A stretch of DNA of 64,000 nucleotides from Sphingobacterium sp. (GTDB lineage Bacteria > Bacteroidota > Bacteroidia > Sphingobacteriales > Sphingobacteriaceae): assembly GCA_031286695.1 (NCBI GenBank), contig JAITTY010000007.1:25573-89572 (forward strand). Direction: 5' to 3'. Position 1 is the first letter of the stretch. Every line of letters begins with the position of its first letter. Shown here piece after piece: positions 36,713 to 45,090 of this stretch. Both the position numbers and the translations under genes were made by a program. Below the pieces are notes generated by a model. It made no database searches, was not told the DNA's origin, and saw nothing but the letters and a program-made list of their open reading frames with translations.

Positions 36713-38992
36713 TTGGATTATTTAGCGGGTTTAAACCCTTCACAACGAGGAGCCGTAGAGCAAACAGAAGGTCCTGTGATGATTGTTGCGGGAGCTGGTT
36801 CAGGAAAAACACGGGTAATTACCTATCGTGTAGCACACTTGATTCGAAAAGGTGTTGATCCATTCAATATCTTGGTATTAACATTTACCAACAAGGCCGC
36901 CAAAGAGATGCGCGCACGTATCGTTTCTGTTGTTGGTAGCGAAGCGAAAAATATTTGGATGGGAACATTCCACTCGGTATTTGCAAAAATACTCCGTGTC
37001 GAAGCTGAATTGATCGGTTACCCCAGAAACTTTACCATCTACGATACGGACGATACCAAAAGTTTGTTGCGTGCCATTTTAAAGGAAATGAATCTCGATG
37101 ATAAGCTGTATAATGTCAATCATGTGTATGGACGTATCTCACAGGCAAAAAACAACCTGATCTCACCACAGGAATATAATAAGAATGAAGCCATATTGGC
37201 CGAAGATATTTCCAATGGACGTGGTCAATTGGGGCAGATTTATATGACCTATGCACAACGCTGTTATCGTGCTGGAGCAATGGATTTTGATGACCTCTTG
37301 TTTAAAACAAATGTCTTGTTAAACAAGCATCCAGAGGTATTGCATAAATATCAGCATCAATTTCGCTATCTGATGGTCGATGAGTACCAGGATACCAACT
37401 TCTCTCAATACCTTATTGTCAAACGCCTGGCAGCAGTCAACGAAAATATCTGCGTGGTTGGCGATGATGCACAATCGATCTATGCATTTCGTGGTGCAAA
37501 TATTCAGAATATCTTGAATTTCCAAAAGGATTATCCAGATGTGAAGATTTTTAAACTGGAGCAGAATTATCGATCGACTAAGATGATCGTGAATGCGGCC
37601 AATTCGGTGATAGCCAATAATCAGAATCAATTGGAGAAAAATGTTTTCTCGGATAATGAAGAGGGCGAAAAGATCAAGGTTTCACGTGCTTTCTCTGACA
37701 ATGAGGAAGGTAAGATCGTTGCTGACCAGATCATCGAAGAGAAATCGTTAAAAGGACTTAATTATAAAGATTTTGCTATTCTGTATCGTACCAACGCCCA
37801 ATCCAGGGCAATGGAGGAGGCCTTACGCAAAATTAATATCCCCTATAAAATATACGGTGGTACTTCTTTCTATCAACGGAAAGAAATTAAAGATCTGATC
37901 GCGTATTTCAGACTCACCTTCAATCCAAATGATGAGGAAGCACTAAAGCGTGTTATCAATTATCCACGTAGAGGGATAGGGGATACGACGATAGAGAAGA
38001 TCATGATTGCTGCAGATCAGAATCAATACCGTATATGGGATGTTGTTGCAAATGCAGCCCAGTTTCTAGACGGACGTAGTGCAACTTCTGTCGGTGGTTT
38101 TGCACAGATGATACAGAGTTTTCAGGCTCTTGCCAAAAACAATAACGCATTTGATACGGCAATGCATATTGCGCAGCACTGTGGTATTCTGAAAGAATTG
38201 TATGAAGACAAATCGGTAGAGGGGTTGGCGCGTTACGAAAATATCCAGGAACTCCTCAATGGTATCAAGGAATTTTCGGAACGGGAAGATATCGAAGAGC
38301 GTGGACTTGATGTCTATATGCAGGATATTGCCCTGTTGACAAACGACGATAATGATAAAGATCCAAATGCTGATACCGTATCATTGATGACCATCCACTC
38401 TTCCAAAGGATTGGAATTTCCGATTGTTTTCATTGTAGGCTTGGAAGAAAACCTATTTCCTTCCCAGTTGTCGTTGAATTCCAGGTCGGAATTAGAAGAG
38501 GAACGAAGACTTTTTTATGTCGCTGTTACGAGAGCTGAAAAAAAATTACTACTTTCGTATGCTACTTCGCGATATCGTTGGGGAACGCTGAATAACTGCG
38601 AACCCAGTCGCTTCTTGGATGAATTGAATCCGGCATGTCTTGCATTGGATTTTAAACCACGACAAACTTCTGCCTCAGCCGGAAGTTTTCAAGGCGAACG
38701 AATTGCATGGCAACAAAAGGATAGTGATGATACGTTTTCTAAACCTAAGCCTAAGCCCATGGTTAAAACGACATCAATACTGCCGAAAGCCCACAAACCT
38801 ACTGCGGGTTTTGCTCCTTCAGATACATCAAATCTTCAAGTCGGCATGGAAGTTGAGCATGAACGCTTTGGATTTGGCAAAGTTGTTAATCTCGAAGGAA
38901 ACAAAGGAGATATAAAAGCAACTATTTTCTTTAAAGAGTTGGGACAGAAACAATTGTTGCTTAAATTTGCAAAACTTAGAATAATTCAATAA
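36713..38992 (+). CDS. UvrD/PcrA-type ATP-dependent DNA helicase
   Basis: Superfamily 1A 3'-5' helicase acting in repair and replication-fork clearance. The 759-residue protein has motif I AGAGSGKTRVITYR, Ia LTFTNKAAKEM, II MVDEYQDTN, III VVGDDAQSIYAFRGA, IV NYRSTKMIV, V TIHSSKGLEFPIVF and VI FYVAVTRAEKKL, then a PcrA-like C-terminal Tudor segment (VGMEVEHERFGFGKVVNLEG). The start is a TTG, with AAGGAG at 36702-36707, five bases upstream, one of the few clear Shine-Dalgarno sites in the window; the protein begins MDYLAGLNPSQ as expected. Confidence 0.95.
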   Translation: MDYLAGLNPSQRGAVEQTEGPVMIVAGAGSGKTRVITYRVAHLIRKGVDPFNILVLTFTNKAAKEMRARIVSVVGSEAKNIWMGTFHSVFAKILRVEAELIGYPRNFTIYDTDDTKSLLRAILKEMNLDDKLYNVNHVYGRISQAKNNLISPQEYNKNEAILAEDISNGRGQLGQIYMTYAQRCYRAGAMDFDDLLFKTNVLLNKHPEVLHKYQHQFRYLMVDEYQDTNFSQYLIVKRLAAVNENICVVGDDAQSIYAFRGANIQNILNFQKDYPDVKIFKLEQNYRSTKMIVNAANSVIANNQNQLEKNVFSDNEEGEKIKVSRAFSDNEEGKIVADQIIEEKSLKGLNYKDFAILYRTNAQSRAMEEALRKINIPYKIYGGTSFYQRKEIKDLIAYFRLTFNPNDEEALKRVINYPRRGIGDTTIEKIMIAADQNQYRIWDVVANAAQFLDGRSATSVGGFAQMIQSFQALAKNNNAFDTAMHIAQHCGILKELYEDKSVEGLARYENIQELLNGIKEFSEREDIEERGLDVYMQDIALLTNDDNDKDPNADTVSLMTIHSSKGLEFPIVFIVGLEENLFPSQLSLNSRSELEEERRLFYVAVTRAEKKLLLSYATSRYRWGTLNNCEPSRFLDELNPACLALDFKPRQTSASAGSFQGERIAWQQKDSDDTFSKPKPKPMVKTTSILPKAHKPTAGFAPSDTSNLQVGMEVEHERFGFGKVVNLEGNKGDIKATIFFKELGQKQLLLKFAKLRIIQ

Positions 38993-39045
38993 TAAAATAC
39001 CAAAACGGCATCTTGATCGTTTTATTAGGTACTTATATTAGCTAT

Positions 39046-39873
39046 ATGAACTTTGACTACAACAGCACTAGACCAAAATTGATCCTTGCAGAATATGGTC
39101 GCAATGTGCAAAATATGGTAGACTACATCTGTACTTTACCCACAAAGGAAGAAAGAAATAAACATGCGCAGATTGTAATCGACATGATGGGGGTATTGAA
39201 CCCGCATTTGAGAGACGTGTCTGATTTTAAACATAAACTGTGGGACCACCTACAGATTATCTCAGATTTTAAATTGGATATCGACTCGCCTTATCCAATT
39301 GCTACAGCGAAAAGTGTGAAACACGAAGTTGAGCATTTAGGCTATCCGCAGCATTCCATTAGATTCAAGCACTATGGTTTTACCGTAGAGAAAATGATTG
39401 AAAAGGCTTTATTGGCTAATGACGAAGCCAAAAGAGAGCAGATGGTGATCGGTATCGCCAATTTTATGAAAATGGCTTACCTGACCTGGAATAAGGATTC
39501 TGTTTCGGACGAGTTGATCATCCAGGATCTAAAAGAGTTATCAGGTTACCAATTGACCTTACCAGAAGGTACCGTATTGACTAAACTTGACTTTAAAACA
39601 CCGCCTCCTGGAAATCGTGTTAAAGGTCCGGCTAATAGTAATTCAGGCGGAAATAATAACAATAGCAATAATAATAACTCCGGTCACCAGTCGAAAGGCG
39701 GTGGCAAGCCTCGTATGACAAGTAACAACAACAATACGAAGCGCAATAACTACGGAAGCAATAACAACAGCTACGGAAGGGACAACAATAACAATAGCTA
39801 CGGAAGGGACAACAATAACAACAATAACAGAAACAGAAAGCCGCAGGGTAATTATAATAACAAACGGGGCTAG
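39046..39873 (+). CDS. DUF4290 domain protein with Asn-rich tail
   Basis: Bacteroidota-specific protein of 275 residues. The N-terminal 185 residues form the helical DUF4290 domain (MNFDYNSTRPKLILAEYGRNVQNMVDYI at its start). From about residue 195 the protein becomes a low-complexity Asn/Gly/Ser/Arg tail, including repeated NNSYGRDNNN units, probably disordered. Function is unknown. The ATG at 39046 is preferred over an upstream start that would add eleven residues, because the family begins at MNFDYN. It sits before murA, a neighbourhood I recall from related genomes. Confidence 0.88.
   Translation: MNFDYNSTRPKLILAEYGRNVQNMVDYICTLPTKEERNKHAQIVIDMMGVLNPHLRDVSDFKHKLWDHLQIISDFKLDIDSPYPIATAKSVKHEVEHLGYPQHSIRFKHYGFTVEKMIEKALLANDEAKREQMVIGIANFMKMAYLTWNKDSVSDELIIQDLKELSGYQLTLPEGTVLTKLDFKTPPPGNRVKGPANSNSGGNNNNSNNNNSGHQSKGGGKPRMTSNNNNTKRNNYGSNNNSYGRDNNNNSYGRDNNNNNNRNRKPQGNYNNKRG
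39639..39850 (+). repeat. Asn-rich coding repeat
   Basis: AAC/AAT-rich low-complexity DNA encoding the DUF4290 tail, with three near copies of a unit of about 27 bp reading NNSYGRDNN around 39755-39820. Likely prone to length change by slippage. Confidence 0.8.
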
Positions 39874-39899
39874 TTCTTAAAGATTTTGTTTAAAGAAGC

Positions 39900-39950
39900 A
39901 GGCAATTGCGAAGTGATTAACAGATTTCTTTACAATTGCCTTCTTTTTTT
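39900..39950 (+). terminator. Terminator downstream of DUF4290 gene
   Basis: AGGCAATTG/CAATTGCCT arms with a 24-nt loop and a T8 tail. Confidence 0.75.
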
Positions 39951-40084
39951 TAAGAGTCGCGCTGTTTTAATAAAAAACAAGGTTCTTTGGACTCCGATCC
40001 CTGTATGTTAGACGGAAGGCTAAATATCCCAAGGCTAATACAAGAACCGGGATGGGATACTAAGAAGATATCACTTATATATAA

Positions 40085-41410
40085 ATGAACGCATTTGAAA
40101 TAATCGGTGGAAAACCGTTAAAGGGAGAGATTATTCCTCAAGGAGCAAAAAATGAGGCCTTACAGATCCTTTCTGCAGTTTTACTGACAGAAGAACCTAT
40201 GACCATCAGTAATATCCCAGATATTAAGGATGTCAATAAGTTGATCGATCTATTGGCTGCTTTAGGTGTTAAAATTAATCGTATAGATAAGGACACATAC
40301 GTTTTTGAAGCTAAAGATATAAATATAGACTATTTCCAGTCACCCGAATTTAAAGAAAAAGGCGGTGGATTGCGTGGTTCTATCATGATCGTCGGCCCTT
40401 TGTTGGCTCGATTCGGAAAGGCTGCTATTCCGAAACCGGGGGGTGATAAAATCGGACGTAGACGATTGGATACCCACTTTTTGGGCTTTGAAAAATTGGG
40501 GGCTAAGTTTGTGTACGACGCAACTACCCATTTTTTTAACGTTGATGCAACGGAGCTAAAAGGAAGTTATATCCTTTTGGACGAAGCTTCTGTAACGGGT
40601 ACGGCGAATATCGTGATGGCTGCTGTATTGGCAAAAGGGACAACGACAATATACAATGCTGCTTGTGAACCTTATTTACAGCAACTCTGTAAGATGTTGA
40701 ATCGCATGGGTGCTAAAATATCCGGTATTGGATCTAATTTGTTGACCATTGAAGGCGTAGAGCGTCTGGGGGGAACTTCACACCGCATGTTACCTGATAT
40801 GATTGAAATAGGCTCTTTCATTGGACTTGCAGCAATGACAGGTTCAGAAATCACCATCAAAGACGTCTGTTTCGAAGAACTTGGTGTTATTCCATCTGTA
40901 TTTTCTCGCTTAGGTATCAAGTTTGAATTACGAGGTGACGATATTTTTATTCCAGCACAGGAATCTTATGAAATCGATACATTTATCGATGGATCTATCC
41001 TGACGATTTCGGATGCACCTTGGCCAGGTTTTACACCCGATTTATTAAGTATAGTACTTGTTGTGGCGACTCAGGCAAAAGGAAACGTATTGATCCACCA
41101 AAAAATGTTCGAGAGCCGTTTGTTCTTCGTGGACAAATTGATTGATATGGGGGCTCAGATTATCTTGTGCGACCCACACCGTGCAACCGTTATTGGACTG
41201 AATAAATCACACCACCTGAGAGGTATTGAGATGACTTCACCCGATATTCGTGCCGGGGTTTCTTTATTGATTGCAGCGCTATCTGCCAAAGGAAAATCTG
41301 TGATCCATAATATCGAACAAATTGAACGTGGCTATCAAGATATCGAAGAACGCTTGCGTAAATTAGGAGCAGATATTAAACGTATCGATGCCGAACCAAA
41401 AGGTCATTAA
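40085..41410 (+). CDS. murA: UDP-N-acetylglucosamine 1-carboxyvinyltransferase (Asp variant)
   Basis: First committed peptidoglycan step: adds enolpyruvate from PEP to UDP-GlcNAc. The 441-residue protein keeps the catalytic Lys/Asn in PQGAKNEALQI, the Asp in FTPDLLSIV and the Arg in SPDIRAGVSLL. The active-site loop reads PGGDKIGRRRLDTHF, so Asp replaces the Cys of E. coli MurA (Cys115), which fosfomycin alkylates. Asp is catalytically competent in other bacteria, and intrinsic fosfomycin resistance is expected. Monocistronic, followed by a terminator. Confidence 0.96.
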   Translation: MNAFEIIGGKPLKGEIIPQGAKNEALQILSAVLLTEEPMTISNIPDIKDVNKLIDLLAALGVKINRIDKDTYVFEAKDINIDYFQSPEFKEKGGGLRGSIMIVGPLLARFGKAAIPKPGGDKIGRRRLDTHFLGFEKLGAKFVYDATTHFFNVDATELKGSYILLDEASVTGTANIVMAAVLAKGTTTIYNAACEPYLQQLCKMLNRMGAKISGIGSNLLTIEGVERLGGTSHRMLPDMIEIGSFIGLAAMTGSEITIKDVCFEELGVIPSVFSRLGIKFELRGDDIFIPAQESYEIDTFIDGSILTISDAPWPGFTPDLLSIVLVVATQAKGNVLIHQKMFESRLFFVDKLIDMGAQIILCDPHRATVIGLNKSHHLRGIEMTSPDIRAGVSLLIAALSAKGKSVIHNIEQIERGYQDIEERLRKLGADIKRIDAEPKGH

Positions 41411-41442
41411 TTAAAGCGAATAGCCTATGTGCTAGTGTAAGA

Positions 41443-41479
41443 TAAAAAAGCTCCGGATATAAATTCTGGGGCTTTTTTT
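41443..41479 (+). terminator. Terminator of murA
   Basis: Eight-bp stem AGCTCCGG/CTGGGGCT with two G-T pairs, A-tract before and T7 after. Confidence 0.8.
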
Positions 41480-41501
41480 GTGATATCTGCGTCAAATAAG
41501 G

Positions 41502-41509
41502 TAAATTTG
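41502..41509 (+). promoter_or_regulatory. -7 promoter element of the lipoprotein gene
   Basis: TAAATTTG matches TAnnTTTG, 28 bp before the ATG at 41538. Confidence 0.45.
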
Positions 41510-41537
41510 TCTATACTACATTTAAACAGCTATAGAT

Positions 41538-42470
41538 ATGAAAAAATATCTAAAAAAGTACGCCTTAGTTTTCCCATTATTAGGCATAGTACTTCTTTTT
41601 CACAATTGTCAATCCTCTACACCTAAAGAGGTTAAGCTACATGAAGAATCAAATACAACAACGGATATCCGCTCTTCTAAACGGATCAATGCCGCGATAA
41701 TCGTACAAAAAGTTACTTTTCCCAATATGCCTTTTGCTGAACTAATCAGGTTGATGAATCTGACCAAAGATAGTTCACCTGCTGCATTGTGGAAGACAAT
41801 ATCCACGCTACCCCAGGCGGAACAAATGAAGAAAGATAGCTTTGATATTGAAAATCCCTTGCAGCGTATGGAGCTGATGCTTGCCCCTTTACGTAAGATG
41901 GAAATTAAATTTGATCAACAACAAGCGAAATCTGATGCTGCGGGCCTGACGTACCGCTTAGAAAATTATGTGAATTATAACAAAGGTTCAGGCGAGGTTT
42001 TTCTAGCAAATAGAGAAGATGAGGCTATCCATGTAGGACTGAACTATCCGGAAGGGAAACTTAATGGATTGGCGAAAGTGCAGATACGAATAAATCCCAA
42101 AGAGTATATGATAGATAAGACGGGAAAAACAAAAGTAATTGCCGGAATTACCTGTCAGCAGGCTATTTACAATAAAATCGATGCAATGGATAAGACGCTC
42201 CCTAAATTTGTCGTTTGGAAGAGTCCACGGATTCCGAAAGGAATCAATTTGCTGCATCCTTATGTGTTTGATGAAAACGAGGGAATTCTTGAAATTGATG
42301 CCTATCTCAATGAGGACGAAAATTCCCTATTGCGCTTTACGACCACTGCTGTTGTCGAAAAGCAATTTGAACCCAAAGAATTTGAGGTAACAAAAGCGCA
42401 GACTAAGCTTGATGGGGCTAAGGATCAAAACAATATTGAAAAAAATGTACTTGATGTAGTGTTTCATTAG
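41538..42470 (+). CDS. Putative lipoprotein, function unknown
   Basis: Exported lipoprotein of 310 residues. A lysine-rich start and hydrophobic stretch (residues 4-22) end in the lipobox LFHNC, with Cys at about 24 as the acylation site. The mature part is mixed alpha/beta with no repeats; segments such as LNGLAKVQIRINPKEYMIDKTGKTKVIAGITCQQAIY and PRIPKGINLLHPYVFDENEGILEIDAYL suggest a beta-rich domain seen in Bacteroidota secreted proteins. I do not recognise a family. Alone between two terminators. Confidence 0.8.
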   Translation: MKKYLKKYALVFPLLGIVLLFHNCQSSTPKEVKLHEESNTTTDIRSSKRINAAIIVQKVTFPNMPFAELIRLMNLTKDSSPAALWKTISTLPQAEQMKKDSFDIENPLQRMELMLAPLRKMEIKFDQQQAKSDAAGLTYRLENYVNYNKGSGEVFLANREDEAIHVGLNYPEGKLNGLAKVQIRINPKEYMIDKTGKTKVIAGITCQQAIYNKIDAMDKTLPKFVVWKSPRIPKGINLLHPYVFDENEGILEIDAYLNEDENSLLRFTTTAVVEKQFEPKEFEVTKAQTKLDGAKDQNNIEKNVLDVVFH

Positions 42471-42512
42471 AAAGCAACACATCAAGGAAACATCATAGAC
42501 AAGAAAACACCA

Positions 42513-42550
42513 TAAAAAAGGAGTTGATCACCTGATCAACTCCTTTTTTA
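42513..42550. terminator. Bidirectional intrinsic terminator
   Basis: Perfect inverted repeat with 18-base arms (42513-42530, 42533-42550), A6 and T6 at its ends, between convergent lipoprotein and DUF5606 genes. Confidence 0.93.
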
Positions 42551-42570
42551 TTTGGTCAATATGTAAAAGT

Positions 42571-42975
42571 TTACATTAAAGGAGCTGGTGCTTCTTCTTC
42601 AAATAAAGGAAATTCCTTGATAATGTTGTACCATGTGATAACCTTTTTAATATCCGAAGAATAAACACGTGATTCATCATGGCCAGGAGCTACTTCACGG
42701 AAGAAATCTCTTAATGTAGCGCCATCAGATTTTGTATCTGGCAGAGCGATGCCTTTCTCTTTGATTGTTTCAAAAATATTCAATAGACGAATTTCTTCTT
42801 CTTCACCATAGATTGTAATATCTTCCAAAGTCGCCATTTTTGTAGAAGATAAACTTACTACAGTTTTAATTTTTGCTTGATCAAGGGTTTCTAAAATAAA
42901 ACCACCTTTATTTTGTCCAACCAATTTGAACAATCCTGGTTTACCAGTTACGGATACTAATGCTCTTAAATTCAT
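42571..42975 (-). CDS. DUF5606 domain protein
   Basis: Small soluble protein of 134 residues typical of Bacteroidota. It begins MNLRALVSVTGKPGLFKLVGQNKGGFILETL, an SH3-like beta segment, followed by a helical part ending VITWYNIIKEFPLFEEEAP. Function unknown. It is 26 bp downstream of the cyclophilin gene on the same strand, so the two probably share a transcript. Confidence 0.88.
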   Translation of the reverse strand: MNLRALVSVTGKPGLFKLVGQNKGGFILETLDQAKIKTVVSLSSTKMATLEDITIYGEEEEIRLLNIFETIKEKGIALPDTKSDGATLRDFFREVAPGHDESRVYSSDIKKVITWYNIIKEFPLFEEEAPAPLM

Positions 42976-43001
42976 TTTAATACTATTTAAAACTCCAAGA
43001 A

Positions 43002-43460
43002 TTAATCTTCGATAACTTCAATTGATAAAATACGGTCACCTTGTCTGATATCGTCAACGATGTCTACGTTTTCGATTACTTTTCCAAAACAAGTATGGTT
43101 ACGATCTAAGTGAGCAGTGTTGTTACGGCTATGACAGATGAAAAATTGAGAACCACCTGTATTACGTCCTGCATGAGCCATAGACAATACACCTCTATCG
43201 TGGTATTGGTTTTCGCCAGTTAGTTCACAGTCAATTTTATAACCTGGGCCACCTGTTCCAGGGATTCCAGCAGCACCTTCACGTGAATTTGGACATCCAC
43301 CTTGGATAACGAAATCAGGGATCACACGGTGAAATGCTAATCCATCATAATATCCTGATTTAGCAAGTTTGATAAAATTGGCTACTGTATTTGGAGCATC
43401 AGCTGTGTAGAACTCCACAGTCATGTCGCCTTTCTCTGTTTTAATAATCGCTTTACTCAT
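43002..43460 (-). CDS. Cyclophilin-type peptidyl-prolyl cis-trans isomerase
   Basis: Proline isomerase of 152 residues assisting protein folding, cytoplasmic as no signal peptide is present. Core signatures are [20 protein letters not shown] (catalytic Arg, Phe), [17 protein letters not shown] and [21 protein letters not shown]. The ATG at 43460 ([13 protein letters not shown]) is taken rather than a TTG two codons earlier. It leads a two-gene unit with DUF5606 and is divergent from radC. Confidence 0.95.
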   Translation of the reverse strand: MSKAIIKTEKGDMTVEFYTADAPNTVANFIKLAKSGYYDGLAFHRVIPDFVIQGGCPNSREGAAGIPGTGGPGYKIDCELTGENQYHDRGVLSMAHAGRNTGGSQFFICHSRNNTAHLDRNHTCFGKVIENVDIVDDIRQGDRILSIEVIED

Positions 43461-43624
43461 ATTCAAAAATTTTTATGAAATACAAAGATAACGTTTCAGA
43501 GTGAAATGTGAAGTAAATCCCGATTGCCAATTTTTTTTAATTGATAGATTGTGTATTTCTCAGGATATTAAGTAACTGTTTTTTTGTATATTTATGTACG
43601 CTAGCCAATTATAATTAACTGCAG

Positions 43625-44323
43625 ATGTCAAATCCATACAAACTAGTCATTCGGGAGTGGGCAGAGGCCGACCGTCCGAGAGAGAAGCTATTGAGCCAGG
43701 GGCGTAGGGCGCTTACCGATGCCGAATTATTGGCTATCCTGATCGGTTCTGGTTCCAAAAATGAAAGTGCTGTCGAATTATGCCGACGCATATTGGCTGA
43801 TGTCAAAAATAACCTGCACACCCTTTCGATGATGGAGGTCTCGGAACTGAGCCTGTATAAAGGGATAGGTGAGGCAAAAGCCATCGCCATTATTGCAGCA
43901 TTGGAGCTCGCCCGCCGCAAAAACGATCTGCCCGCAGAAGAACGTAAGCTCGTAAATAGCAGCCGCTTCGTTTACAACTTTATGAAACCCATACTTCAGG
44001 ATCTGCCCCATGAAGAGTTTTGGACCCTTTATCTCAATACAGGGTATAAAATATTAGACAAACAATTGATCGGACGCGGTGGTAATGATTTTACGCCGGT
44101 CGATGTCCGGATAATATTACGATCTGCACTTAGCCTTAAAGCACATGCAATTATATTAGTTCATAATCACCCCTCGGGCACCTTGTATCCAAGCAATGCT
44201 GACAAAATTCTGACGCAAAAAATTGTTGAAGCCTCTAAAATTATGGATATTAGAGTTGCCGATCATTTAATCTTTACCGATAACGGATATTATAGTTTTA
44301 AAGATGAAGGTATAATCGACTAG
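43625..44323 (+). CDS. radC: RadC-family JAB1/MPN protein
   Basis: Protein of 232 residues with an N-terminal helix-hairpin-helix-like region (LSMMEVSELSLYKGIGEAKAIAIIAAL) and a C-terminal JAMM metal-binding domain whose motif is LVHNHPSGTLYPSNAD (HxHx7Sx2D). Historically called a DNA repair protein, but that role has been questioned and the substrate is unknown. Complete JAMM ligands suggest a metallohydrolase. It is 17 bp upstream of a methyltransferase gene on the same strand. Confidence 0.94.
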   Translation: MSNPYKLVIREWAEADRPREKLLSQGRRALTDAELLAILIGSGSKNESAVELCRRILADVKNNLHTLSMMEVSELSLYKGIGEAKAIAIIAALELARRKNDLPAEERKLVNSSRFVYNFMKPILQDLPHEEFWTLYLNTGYKILDKQLIGRGGNDFTPVDVRIILRSALSLKAHAIILVHNHPSGTLYPSNADKILTQKIVEASKIMDIRVADHLIFTDNGYYSFKDEGIID

Positions 44324-44340
44324 TTACAGCAATTCTTAGT

Positions 44341-45090
44341 ATGAACAAAAACAGTATTGATAGATTCACAGACAGGGTTGTCGATTACGAGAAATTTAGA
44401 CCTTGCTATCCAAAAGAGATTATTCAGGTGCTTAGAGAACATATAGGGCTGGATAGAAGGTGGCTGGTTGCCGATATCGGTAGTGGCACAGGGCTATCTA
44501 CGCAACTTTTTCTCGAAAATGGAAATGACGTTTTTGCCGTTGAACCCAATCGGGAAATGCGTGAATCTCTACTGCATCATTTTAAAACCTATCGGAATTT
44601 AATCGCGCTGAATGCCACTGCCGAAAATACATCCATTGAGTCTGGCTGTGTCGATCTTATTTTTGCAGGGCAATCTTTTCATTGGTTTGACCGGGACGCA
44701 TGTAAAAAGGAGTTCGCTCGCATTCTCACAGAAAATGGACATATTGTGTTGGTCTGGAACCAACGTGATCCCGACGACGCTTTTCAACAGGAGTACGAAG
44801 ATTTTCTGCTCAGTCATATACCAAGTTATCAATCTGTCAGTCACAAAAATATCAGTGATGATGATCTCAAACAATTTTTTGGATCCCGTTCAATGACCAA
44901 GGTAACCTTGCCAAATCAACAGATATTGGACCTTCGGTCGTTTTTGGGAAGAGTACGTTCATCATCCTATTTTCCCAAAGAGCAGGCTGAAAACAAAACA
45001 CTCTATGACGATCTCCGTACACTTTTCGATAAGTACGCCATCTCTGAGCGTATCGTATTTAAGTATATAACCGAAATTTATATCAGTTAA
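44341..45090 (+). CDS. Class I SAM-dependent methyltransferase
   Basis: Methyltransferase of 249 residues with motif I WLVADIGSGTGLSTQLFLENG, the acidic ribose-binding FAVEPNREMRES, and the motif IV region VDLIFAGQSFHWFD. It resembles the Methyltransf_11/25 type; small-molecule or metabolite substrate unknown. Cotranscription with radC is likely. Its TAA directly abuts the stop codon of the convergent MFS gene, with no spacer or terminator between them. Confidence 0.87.
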   Translation: MNKNSIDRFTDRVVDYEKFRPCYPKEIIQVLREHIGLDRRWLVADIGSGTGLSTQLFLENGNDVFAVEPNREMRESLLHHFKTYRNLIALNATAENTSIESGCVDLIFAGQSFHWFDRDACKKEFARILTENGHIVLVWNQRDPDDAFQQEYEDFLLSHIPSYQSVSHKNISDDDLKQFFGSRSMTKVTLPNQQILDLRSFLGRVRSSSYFPKEQAENKTLYDDLRTLFDKYAISERIVFKYITEIYIS

